Source: Kiritimatiellia bacterium | Lineage (GTDB): Bacteria; Verrucomicrobiota; Kiritimatiellia; RZYC01 | DNA length: 42,903 nt | Assembly (NCBI GenBank): GCA_028708815.1 | Contig: JAQVYB010000013.1 | Location: forward strand, 1 to 42,903 | Reading direction: 5' to 3' | Part shown: positions 25,790-31,770 of the stretch, in pieces | Numbering within the stretch: position 1 is the first letter of the stretch | Layout: each line of letters begins with the position of its first letter | The notes under the pieces: model-generated | Told to the model about the DNA's origin: nothing | Databases searched by the model: none | Seen by the model: only the letters and a program-made list of their open reading frames with translations | Position numbers and translations under genes: made by a program

Positions 25790-26638
25790 CTACGCGGACA
25801 TTCTCTCAATCACAATCGGCATCGACAACCGATAAATGATTAGTCCTGCAAAGCACAACACCACACAAGCGCCCACGGTAATCCAATATTCCGGCAGCAT
25901 CGTGGGGGCCTGGCCTGCCAGTACATCACGGGAGGTAACGATCAGGGGGGTTGCAGGGTTCAGGCGGGCAATCCATCCGATTAAACCGCTATTGGGAACC
26001 GGATAGATAATCGGGGTGAGAAAAAACCAGAAGCGCACCACAAAAGGAATCAAATAGACCATATCCTCAAACAGAAGGGCAACGGGTGTGAGCAAAACCC
26101 CGATGACATATCCGCAAAAAGGAGTGGCCACCAACACAACAGGAATCAGCAAAAGCCAATTGGTGAATGGCATGTGGTACCAGAGAAATACGGGGACAAA
26201 AACAACCAATTGCACAAAGGTGTCAAACAACAGCTTGGCCAATCCGGTGACCAGCAGGGCTTCACGGGGAAATTGAAGCTTAGTCAACATCCCGCGTTCT
26301 TTATTCACAGCCTGAATAGGCGCGGAAACGCCCTGTGTAAAGGCATTCCACATCAGGGTTCCTGCAAAAACATAGACGGGATAAGGAATGGTGGTGGTCC
26401 CCACATTCAATACGTTCTGTTTGTTGAGAAAGACCCAGATAAACGTATTGACGATCACCGGGACAAACATCCAGAGCAATCCCAGAAAGCTCATGCGGTA
26501 CTGGCCTTTGATGTCGCGCTTGAATAATGCAATGGCCAATTCATGGGTCTGGGGTGAAAACAAATCACGTACCAAATCCTTGAGCAGTTGAAGCGGATTT
26601 TTCAGCCCCGATTCCGGGGAATAGACGGTGATTTTCAT
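25790..26638 (-). CDS. wzm: ABC-2-type polysaccharide export permease
   Basis: Inner-membrane channel subunit of the O-antigen/capsule ABC exporter, partner of Wzt. The N-terminal cytoplasmic 'LVRDLFSPQTHELAIALFKRDIKGQYRMSFLG' and 'LLWMFVPVIVNTFIWVFL' are typical of Wzm/KpsM/TagG permeases. About six membrane segments follow, and 'NPATPLIVTSRDVLAGQ' is the conserved C-terminal loop. The 282-aa length is normal. The start codon lies three bases from a 210-bp heptanucleotide array and has no recognisable Shine-Dalgarno, so its native leader seems to be replaced. Normally wzm and wzt overlap or abut. Here two accessory genes separate them. Confidence 0.93.
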   Translation of the reverse strand: MKITVYSPESGLKNPLQLLKDLVRDLFSPQTHELAIALFKRDIKGQYRMSFLGLLWMFVPVIVNTFIWVFLNKQNVLNVGTTTIPYPVYVFAGTLMWNAFTQGVSAPIQAVNKERGMLTKLQFPREALLVTGLAKLLFDTFVQLVVFVPVFLWYHMPFTNWLLLIPVVLVATPFCGYVIGVLLTPVALLFEDMVYLIPFVVRFWFFLTPIIYPVPNSGLIGWIARLNPATPLIVTSRDVLAGQAPTMLPEYWITVGACVVLCFAGLIIYRLSMPIVIERMSA

Positions 26639-26640
26639 TT

Positions 26641-26856
26641 TATGCAGTTGCAGGTTACAGGTTGCACGTTACAGGTTGCGGGGTGCAGGTTCTTGGTTCA
26701 TTGGGTACTGGTTATACGTTACGGGTTGCAGGTTCTTGGGTCTTGGTTCGTGGGTCTTTGTTTTTGGTTCTTATGTCTAATGTCTTTGGTCTTGAGTCTG
26801 ACCATTGGTTCTTGGGTCTAAGGTCTATGGTCTAATGTCTTGAGTCTAACCGTTGG
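26641..26856. repeat. Heptanucleotide array 8, mixed consensus, abutting the wzm start
   Basis: About 30 consecutive heptamers are readable on the plus strand. The array opens with the GGTTACA/GGTTGCA/CGTTACA type, passes through GGTTCTT/GGTTCGT/GGGTCTT, and ends with the ATGTCTA/TGGTCTT/GAGTCTA/AGGTCTA type. The period stays at 7 with only a few one-base slips while the consensus changes along the array. It occupies the entire upstream region of wzm. Confidence 0.9.
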
Positions 26857-26859
26857 TGC

Positions 26860-27165
26860 TTCACTCCGTGTGCTCTGTGCTCTCCAGTGACTGAAAGGAA
26901 CGGGTGGTTAACCTCTTTTGCGTTCCCTGCGTTCTTTTGCGGCTGCTCCTGGCATGGAGGCCCATGCCTCTCCCTAATTCGGAGGTCTTATTCGTTGCTT
27001 TCTTCATTCGTTGGGATCATTCCTGTATATGCCAGATGCCCGCGGGCCGCGGGCGCTCCCACTTGCCTCAAGCTCTGTGGGCTCTGTGTTCTCCAGTGAT
27101 CCCGCACTTGCGGGGGAACGAGTGGTTAATATCCTTTTTTCTACCACCCGCTTGCTGCTTCGCTA
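26860..27165 (-). repeat. Long dispersed repeat, copy A
   Basis: Near-identical to 31517-31770 over about 200 bp, from TTTTGCGTTCCCTGCGTTC through GGGCTCTGTGTTCTCCAGTGA to CTTTTTTCTACCACCCGC. It contains two strong hairpins, GGCATGG-AGGC-CCATGCC (26951-26968) and GCCCGCGG-G-CCGCGGGC (27038-27054). An extra partial unit (CTCCGTGTGCTCTGTGCTCTCCAGTGA to GGGTGGTTAA) precedes the main copy. Read on the minus strand it begins at the TAG stop of the ERCC4-nuclease gene. Together with array 8 it fills the 524-bp gap. No gene is visible in it, although short ORFs occur. Confidence 0.88.
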
Positions 27166-27837
27166 AAGTTCCGGAAAACAAACATCATTCGCACCATATC
27201 CTGCCTGCTCTTCGTGCACGGCATCGTAAATTTTTTGCGCGGTTTTTTCGCCGAATCCTTCGAGCGCGGCAATATCATGGGAGGAGGCCTGCGCGATGCC
27301 TGCGACACTTCCGAAGCGCCCGATCAGTCGCTCGGCCCGTTCGGGTCCTATTCCCGGCAGCCCCTGCAGGATGTAGAGTTGCCGTTTGTGTTTTGTTTTG
27401 GGTCGATAGCCCGAACGTTTAATGCCACCTTGTGCCATCCATTGAAGCTGATTCCCGGTGTATATCATCAACCGTGCCGTTTCTTCCGCATCCAATGATC
27501 GCAGCACGGGTATTCCCCAGATCAAACTCAGACTGATCAATGCCCCCTGCATGGATTCACGCGACATTTTGGAGTGCGCCAGATCGTTCGACTTTCCTTC
27601 AATAATGAATGCAGCCTTTTCTGGAGCCATGCTTAAACGTTCTGCCTGCCGGAAAAGGCGTCCATCTTTTATGGACTCTGCAAAGTCCAGTAGCGTCTTA
27701 CGCTCAAATAGCACGTTCTTTTCCACTCGATAGTCACCGGCCTTCAAGGTATCCATAACCACGGTAACCTGGTCCCTTTTTTGCAGAAACTCAATCACAC
27801 CAGCCTGTGATTCGCGATGATCCGCCGTGATCTGCAT
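27163..27837 (-). CDS. ERCC4-type (XPF/Mus81-like) structure-specific nuclease
   Basis: The N-terminal nuclease domain has 'ADHRESQAGVIEFL' and the catalytic motif 'VLFERKTLLDFAESIKDGRLFRQ' (the family E-R-K-x3-D core) near residue 45, then 'AAFIIEG' and 'ALISLSLIWGIPVL'. The C-terminus is a tandem helix-hairpin-helix region ('LQGLPGIGPERAERLIGRFGSVAGIAQAS', 'ALEGFGEKTAQKIYDAV'), which binds branched or flapped DNA. This is the archaeal/eukaryotic XPF nuclease arrangement without the helicase. It is uncommon in bacteria, where such proteins are often on mobile DNA. I chose the ATG at 27837 because the 13 residues before it are basic and unlike the family. The TAG stop lies in the adjoining dispersed repeat. 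Confidence 0.88.
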   Translation of the reverse strand: MQITADHRESQAGVIEFLQKRDQVTVVMDTLKAGDYRVEKNVLFERKTLLDFAESIKDGRLFRQAERLSMAPEKAAFIIEGKSNDLAHSKMSRESMQGALISLSLIWGIPVLRSLDAEETARLMIYTGNQLQWMAQGGIKRSGYRPKTKHKRQLYILQGLPGIGPERAERLIGRFGSVAGIAQASSHDIAALEGFGEKTAQKIYDAVHEEQAGYGANDVCFPEL

Positions 27838-27897
27838 TTGTCTTTCAGTCCGTCTCTCTGCAACCCGCACACGCACTACGAAAGTCCGTGCTGCCCT

Positions 27898-28395
27898 CTA
27901 ATCATCAATCTGAAGAATCCGGCGAAGAAAGGCTCTATCGAGTGCATCCTTTTCGCGATAGGTTTGCTTTGTTTTCCATAATAACTCAGCCGATGCAAAT
28001 GGCACGATAACACCGTCCATTTCTGTTTCAGCGATCATCCCCTGCGCATCATTAAAACTGATTCCGCAGGCTTTTCCCATAAGATCTACCGTGATCTCAT
28101 CATTGATACGAACAACCACATACTTTTCGACATCCCCTGGCTCAACATCGCGAGCGGCTTTATCCATCAATTCAGCGGCAAGCACTTCGCAGACACGTTT
28201 TACATTTTCTTCGGAATCATCAATAAGCAAATCAATATCCATCGTGGTACGCCGCAAACCGAGTTCGACCACAGCCATCCCGCCAATGATAACATATCTT
28301 GCGCCAATGGCATTTAAACCACGGGCCAGTTTAATAATGTCGGTCCGCGTAGGGACACGCGTTACTTCATTATGATCATCTGATCGGTCCACCAT
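27898..28395 (-). CDS. Nucleotidyltransferase-fold protein (toxin/antitoxin-type), module 1
   Basis: The Pol-beta-like nucleotidyltransferase core is 'GARYVIIGGMAVVELGLRRTTMDIDLLID' (GG motif, then R-x-T-x-D-I-D), with the two metal-binding aspartates in place. 'YVVVRINDEITVDLMG' supplies the third acidic strand. The C-terminal 'LLWKTKQTYREKDALDRAFLRRIL' is the usual tail of stand-alone nucleotidyltransferases in toxin-antitoxin and abortive-infection modules. It overlaps the upstream 114-aa gene by 34 bp, so the two are coupled. A role in tRNA or protein nucleotidylylation is known for relatives such as MntA and AbiEii but is not shown here. Confidence 0.8.
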   Translation of the reverse strand: MVDRSDDHNEVTRVPTRTDIIKLARGLNAIGARYVIIGGMAVVELGLRRTTMDIDLLIDDSEENVKRVCEVLAAELMDKAARDVEPGDVEKYVVVRINDEITVDLMGKACGISFNDAQGMIAETEMDGVIVPFASAELLWKTKQTYREKDALDRAFLRRILQIDD

Positions 28396-28706
28396 TTCTC
28401 CGCATGTTCATGTGATTCAAATCGAAAGACCCCCTTGGGCCACGTCACATTGGACGCACCCAGCTCATTCACTAGAGTCTGCAACTGATACCCTTCCTTG
28501 CTATCCACATCCTCTGTACGCCGTTTCCCAACGGTCTTTTTCGGAACATCGTCCCATTGCTCATGCGCAGCCCGGGTTTTCGCAAGACAGGCCGGCGTTC
28601 CTCTGGCGGCTACAGACTCGCGCAATTTATCTCCCCACGTTTTTTCCCGTCGTTGTTTCTGCCAGACTGCCTGACGTTCCAGCATTTGTTTCACGCCATT
28701 ATTCAT
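28362..28706 (-). CDS. Small partner protein of nucleotidyltransferase module 1
   Basis: Not a family I can name. The 114-aa protein has a basic helical N-terminus ('LERQAVWQKQRREKTWGDKLRESVAARG') and a C-terminal segment, 'KGVFRFESHEHAEKWWTDQM', of a type I associate with small genes lying before stand-alone nucleotidyltransferases. It overlaps the upstream nucleotidyltransferase by 8 bp and the downstream one by 34 bp, so all three are translationally linked. An antitoxin or adaptor role is inferred from position alone. Confidence 0.65.
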   Translation of the reverse strand: MNNGVKQMLERQAVWQKQRREKTWGDKLRESVAARGTPACLAKTRAAHEQWDDVPKKTVGKRRTEDVDSKEGYQLQTLVNELGASNVTWPKGVFRFESHEHAEKWWTDQMIIMK

Positions 28707-29208
28707 CGAGAAATCGCTCTTTAAATGTTGCCCACTTTCCTTCTAAACCGTGTTTATGAGCCAAAGCAGCAAGGTCATATTCAGTAACAGCATGTGCTTC
28801 CAATAAGGCCAGTACTCGCATCCGATCCTTGGCGCGTCCAACACTCAGCGCTATTACGGCCAGGTAATCTGCTCGAACCACTCGCACATCCAGTCCATCT
28901 ATATCAGCGATTTCCGCGTTAGCCATCGCTTCTTTTGTTAGCTCGTTAAAGGCAGGTATAAATTGGACCGGCCACGCACCCACTCGAATCGCTTCTCCCT
29001 CAGGATTGTAACCCCGTTGTTTACAGAACTCATAAATTGGGCCCAACACCGCAATGCTATCATCGTCTTTGGTTGCGATCAGAATGTCAGCATCCAGCGT
29101 GAGCACGGCCTCAGTGTATCGCATTTGTGCAACCGCTCCAAATACGGCATAGTTTGTTATAACCTGCGCGTCCATCATTTCATCTATAAGCTGGATAAGT
29201 TCTTTCAT
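28699..29208 (-). CDS. Nucleotidyltransferase-like protein, module 1 second copy
   Basis: The region 'ITNYAVFGAVAQMRYTEAVLTLDADILIA' aligns by eye with the nucleotidyltransferase core, but the GG doublet is replaced by GA and the acidic motif reads D-A-D after 'LTL'. It may be a divergent or weakened enzyme. 'VRVVRADYLAVIALSVGRAKDRMRVLALLE' resembles the helical tail of such proteins. The 169-aa gene lies 50 bp downstream of the HepT remnant and overlaps the next small gene. It may be the surviving half of a former nucleotidyltransferase/HEPN pair, which is inference. Confidence 0.68.
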   Translation of the reverse strand: MKELIQLIDEMMDAQVITNYAVFGAVAQMRYTEAVLTLDADILIATKDDDSIAVLGPIYEFCKQRGYNPEGEAIRVGAWPVQFIPAFNELTKEAMANAEIADIDGLDVRVVRADYLAVIALSVGRAKDRMRVLALLEAHAVTEYDLAALAHKHGLEGKWATFKERFLDE

Positions 29209-29257
29209 CTTGAGACTATGCGATAGAGATTCCGGGTTCTATGCCAACCACTAATTT

Positions 29258-29488
29258 TCACTGATCGGCATTCCATCGGTCAATTTGATCTCTAAACAAC
29301 CGGAAATCATCCAGCCGTTTTGTCGCCAGAGAGAAAAGGATCTCCGGCTCGATCTCTTCGTATTGGTGGACTATAAAATTACGGAAGCGCACCATGTTTC
29401 TGAAAGGTTCTGCATCAGCAATCACATGCAGGGCGACCAGTTTATCCATAGCTTCCGTGGCTGTGGCCACGGGATTTGGCGCGAATAT
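29258..29488 (-). pseudogene. N-terminally truncated HepT-like HEPN ribonuclease
   Basis: The ORF keeps the C-terminal half of a HepT/DUF86 protein. 'RNMVRFRNFIVHQYEEIEPEIL' carries the R-x4-H-x-Y catalytic motif, preceded by 'TEAMDKLVALHVI' in the correct position. A GTG at 29470 is the only in-frame start offered. The frame continues upstream as 'CCIFAPNP' and then enters the two-hairpin REP-like repeat at 29489, so the first ~65 residues of a normal ~135-aa HepT are missing. The break coincides with the repeat, which probably inserted into or recombined through the gene. Confidence 0.75.
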
Positions 29489-29550
29489 ACAACAGCGATG
29501 ACGCTGTTGTTTAACTAGCAGCCCTCGGGAAAAGCCCGACAGGCTGCTAG
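29489..29550. repeat. REP-like two-hairpin element, copy 1
   Basis: On the minus strand a nested hairpin is formed by CTAGCAGCC and GGCTGCTAG (9-bp outer stem) around CGGG-CTTTT-CCCG. A second hairpin, AACAGCG-TCAT-CGCTGTT, follows. The same two-hairpin unit recurs at 42777-42840 with different loops. The CTAG end supplies the stop codon of the AbiEii-type gene, and the other end abuts the truncated HepT. Confidence 0.88.
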
Positions 29551-30170
29551 TTCAAACATGATTTTCTGATACGCTTCTTAACGGCGTCCCATGATTGTCC
29601 GGTAAAATCCACCGGGTCGGGATCGTTTTCGGCATCATCGAAATAGAGCAGTGATTTTTCCACATGCCAAACGTTGGCGGTTCGATATTTTTCTTCAAAA
29701 AAGCTCAGCATTTGTTGGATGGAAAAATGATCGAGAAGAGCCGCATAATCCCAGAAGTCCTTTTTGCTGCCCCGGTTGGCAATGGCGTTGAGTTTCATCG
29801 CGGCTACATCAGCAAGGCTGGCCATGCGAATTCCCTGCTGTTCGTCTATGGGTGCAAGCAGCGGATATTTATGGGCGATCACGTCCAGTTTTACATTTAC
29901 CAAGCATCCCCGAACGGTATTCTCCTCGACAGAACTATCTCTCAATCCATGACTATCGCGCAGTTGCTCTGCGAGGCGACTTGCATTGAAGTCTTCATGC
30001 GTAAACAGATCAATATCCACAGAGCGTCTGTGTCCAAACCGCAACGCCAACGATGTTCCGCCAACGAGATAAAATGCGTTGAGATGCGGATCGAGCATCA
30101 GCACTTCCAGTGCCTTCATCAGTTCTGGTTGAACGGTATTTGTGAACACGTTTAGTGACTCCATGTGCAC
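29547..30170 (-). CDS. AbiEii/AbiGii-type nucleotidyltransferase toxin
   Basis: The core 'FYLVGGTSLALRFGHRRSVDIDLFTHEDF' has the GG-S/T motif and D-x-D of DUF1814/AbiEii proteins, and 'AMKLNAIANRGSKKDFWDYAALLD' supplies the conserved K and S-K-x-D-x-x-D motif. The 207-aa length fits the shorter members. AbiEii relatives modify tRNA acceptor ends and act as type IV-like or abortive-infection toxins. It overlaps by 19 bp the small upstream gene that likely encodes its antitoxin. Its TAG stop lies within the REP-like element, so the very C-terminus ('SCLN') may have been altered by the insertion. Confidence 0.88.
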   Translation of the reverse strand: MHMESLNVFTNTVQPELMKALEVLMLDPHLNAFYLVGGTSLALRFGHRRSVDIDLFTHEDFNASRLAEQLRDSHGLRDSSVEENTVRGCLVNVKLDVIAHKYPLLAPIDEQQGIRMASLADVAAMKLNAIANRGSKKDFWDYAALLDHFSIQQMLSFFEEKYRTANVWHVEKSLLYFDDAENDPDPVDFTGQSWDAVKKRIRKSCLN

Positions 30171-30457
30171 AGGACGCTTTTCTTTTGATGCGCTCTGAAT
30201 TGATGCCTATCTATTCCGAAAACTGTGGAAAAATACGCGATTGTTTTTTTGTCCAGATCTGGAGATTTGATTAAAGCCCCACGGATTTGGCTGTTTGTGT
30301 AACAGGCTTGAATAAGGCCCACATCCTTTTTTGTCCCCCGGTCCATCACGCGAGCGATGATGAATGGAGCATTTCGGTCCATGTCCAGTTTGTCAAAAGC
30401 AACATCCCAAAAGAGGGACGGTGAGAGTTGACTTTTTATGGATTCCTTTTTTTTCAA
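30152..30457 (-). CDS. DUF6922-like small protein, probable antitoxin for the AbiEii-type gene
   Basis: 'LSPSLFWDVAFDKLDMDRNAPFIIARVMDRGTKKDVGLIQACY' resembles the small proteins (DUF6922 type, from memory) encoded just before AbiEii-like toxins. The ORF-track start at 30607 would overlap neuB by about 150 bp in a shadow frame. I therefore propose the TTG at 30457, which overlaps the neuB stop as TTGA and gives 101 aa ('KKKESIKSQLSPSLFW'). No ATG or GTG exists in the right place, so initiation depends on TTG with coupling to neuB. Function is inferred from gene order and similarity. Confidence 0.7.
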   Translation of the reverse strand: MKKKESIKSQLSPSLFWDVAFDKLDMDRNAPFIIARVMDRGTKKDVGLIQACYTNSQIRGALIKSPDLDKKTIAYFSTVFGIDRHQFRAHQKKSVLCTWSH

Positions 30458-31371
30458 TTCAGGCGTCTCAATTTTGCTGCCACTGCTTTTTCGGAGTCGA
30501 ACACTTTTTTCACACCATCGCCGAGGGCTTCCTGAATGATGCGGATGTCGCGCACGAGACGGATCAGTCCGGAGGGTTCCACGGAGGCGGCCTGGTCGGT
30601 GCCCCACATGGCGCGATCCAGGGTGATATGGCGTTCGACCAAACAGGCCCCCAGCGTTACCGCCGCGAGAGTGGCCTGCAGTCCCACCTCGTGTCCGGAA
30701 TACCCCACCGGGACGTTATATTTTTTTTGCAGGGTTTGAATGACATTGAGGTTCAGTTCGCCGACCGGACAGGGATACGTGCTGGTGCAATGGGTCAGAG
30801 CAACCCGGGACCGCCAGGCGTCTGCCTGGCCTTCTTCCTCTTTGCCGACCAGACGGTCGGCGGTCCCGGCCAGGCGTTGCACGGCGGCCTCAATCTGTTC
30901 GACGGAGGACATGCCGGTGGAAACAATCAAGGGGCGCCCGGTCTGTTTATAACGATCCAACAAATCCATATCCGTGATACAGGCCGAGGGCACCTTGTAC
31001 GCCATCAGATTGAAATGCTCTTCCATGAGTTCCACGGAGGGAATATCCCAACAGGAGACAAACCAGTCGATTTTCTTTTCGGCACAGTAGCGTTCGATTT
31101 TCTGATAGTCTTCGACGCCGAACTCCATCTTCCAGCGATACTCCAGATAGGAAATATAGCCCCAGGGCGTTTCCCGCATGCGGCTTTTCTGCTCTTCGGG
31201 CACACACACATCCGGATTGCGTTTCTGAAATTTGACGGCATCACATCCGGCCACACAGGCGACATCAATCAGCTTTTTGGCCGTTTCCAGGCTGCCGTTA
31301 TGATTGATGCCTATCTCGGCGATTACATAGCAGGGATTTCCCGTGCCGATTGTTTTATTTCCGATTTGCAT
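30454..31371 (-). CDS. NeuB-family nonulosonic acid synthase without a SAF domain, copy 2
   Basis: The aldolase-type barrel is complete: 'CYVIAEIGINHNGSLETAKKLID', 'AVKFQKRNPDV', 'PLIVSTGMSS', 'LTHCTSTYPCPVGELNLNVI', 'VGYSGHEVGL' and 'VERHITLDRAMWGTDQAASVEP'. It ends at residue 305 with 'KAVAAKLRRLN', so the C-terminal antifreeze-like SAF domain of NeuB is absent. SAF domains close over the active site of the neighbouring subunit in dimeric NeuB. Short SAF-less members exist, so this is more likely a subfamily than a truncation. It belongs with the neuA copy 386 bp upstream, but a dispersed repeat separates them. Confidence 0.9.
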   Translation of the reverse strand: MQIGNKTIGTGNPCYVIAEIGINHNGSLETAKKLIDVACVAGCDAVKFQKRNPDVCVPEEQKSRMRETPWGYISYLEYRWKMEFGVEDYQKIERYCAEKKIDWFVSCWDIPSVELMEEHFNLMAYKVPSACITDMDLLDRYKQTGRPLIVSTGMSSVEQIEAAVQRLAGTADRLVGKEEEGQADAWRSRVALTHCTSTYPCPVGELNLNVIQTLQKKYNVPVGYSGHEVGLQATLAAVTLGACLVERHITLDRAMWGTDQAASVEPSGLIRLVRDIRIIQEALGDGVKKVFDSEKAVAAKLRRLN

Positions 31372-31429
31372 GTTATTTACCCTGTTTTTGTTCCTTTTAT
31401 TCCACCACCCGTTTGGGGAAGAGGATTAC

Positions 31430-31515
31430 CGCAGACCATAGACTATAGACCCTTTGGTGATAACCATAGACTATAGACCGGAGACGAAGAGACCATAGAC
31501 CAAAGACGATAGACA
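31430..31515. repeat. Heptanucleotide array 9 (TAGACCA type)
   Basis: CAGACCA, TAGACTA, TAGACCC, TAGACTA, TAGACCG, TAGACCA, AAGACGA, TAGACAG with two one- or two-base slips. It is the reverse complement of the TGGTCTA-type end of array 8. It lies between the start of the second neuB and the dispersed repeat copy B. Confidence 0.85.
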
Positions 31516-31516
31516 G

Positions 31517-31770
31517 ACGCGGCCCTCTTTTGCGTTCCCTGCGTTCTTTTGCGGCTGCTCCTGGCATGGAGGCCCATGCCGCTCCCTAATTGCGAGGTCT
31601 TATTCGTTGCTTTCTTCATTCGTTGGGATCATTCCTCTACGGGCCAGATGCCCGCGGGCCGCGGGCGCTCCCACTTGCCTCAAGCTCTGTGGGCTCTGTG
31701 TTCTCCAGTGAACAACGGGAACGAGTGGTTAAACTCTTTTTTCTACCACCCGCTGCGCTAGAGGACACGG
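31517..31770 (-). repeat. Long dispersed repeat, copy B
   Basis: Same ~250-bp unit as 26860-27165 with scattered differences (for example GCCGCTCCC for GCCTCTCCC). Both hairpins are conserved (GGCATGG/CCATGCC; GCCCGCGG/CCGCGGGC at 31650-31666). On the minus strand it begins with the TAG that ends the second neuA gene, followed by CGCAGCGGGTGGTAGAAAAAAG. It fills most of the 386-bp gap between the second neuB and neuA, with array 9 taking the rest. Confidence 0.88.

Noticed and set aside
23445-26856. CRISPR array
   Set aside because: Units are 7 bp and contiguous with no spacers, no conserved 23-37 bp repeat and no cas genes.
26904-27422. 172-aa plus-strand ORF over dispersed repeat copy A and the ERCC4 gene
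   Set aside because: The first part is non-coding repeat also found at 31.5 kb and the second part is antisense to the nuclease.
30454-31371. Second neuB as a truncation caused by the toxin module
   Set aside because: It ends in a natural-looking helix ('AVAAKLRRL') and SAF-less NeuB proteins exist, so a subfamily is more likely than damage.
30364-31476. 370-aa plus-strand ORF opposite the second neuB
   Set aside because: Shadow of neuB, whose catalytic motifs are complete on the minus strand.
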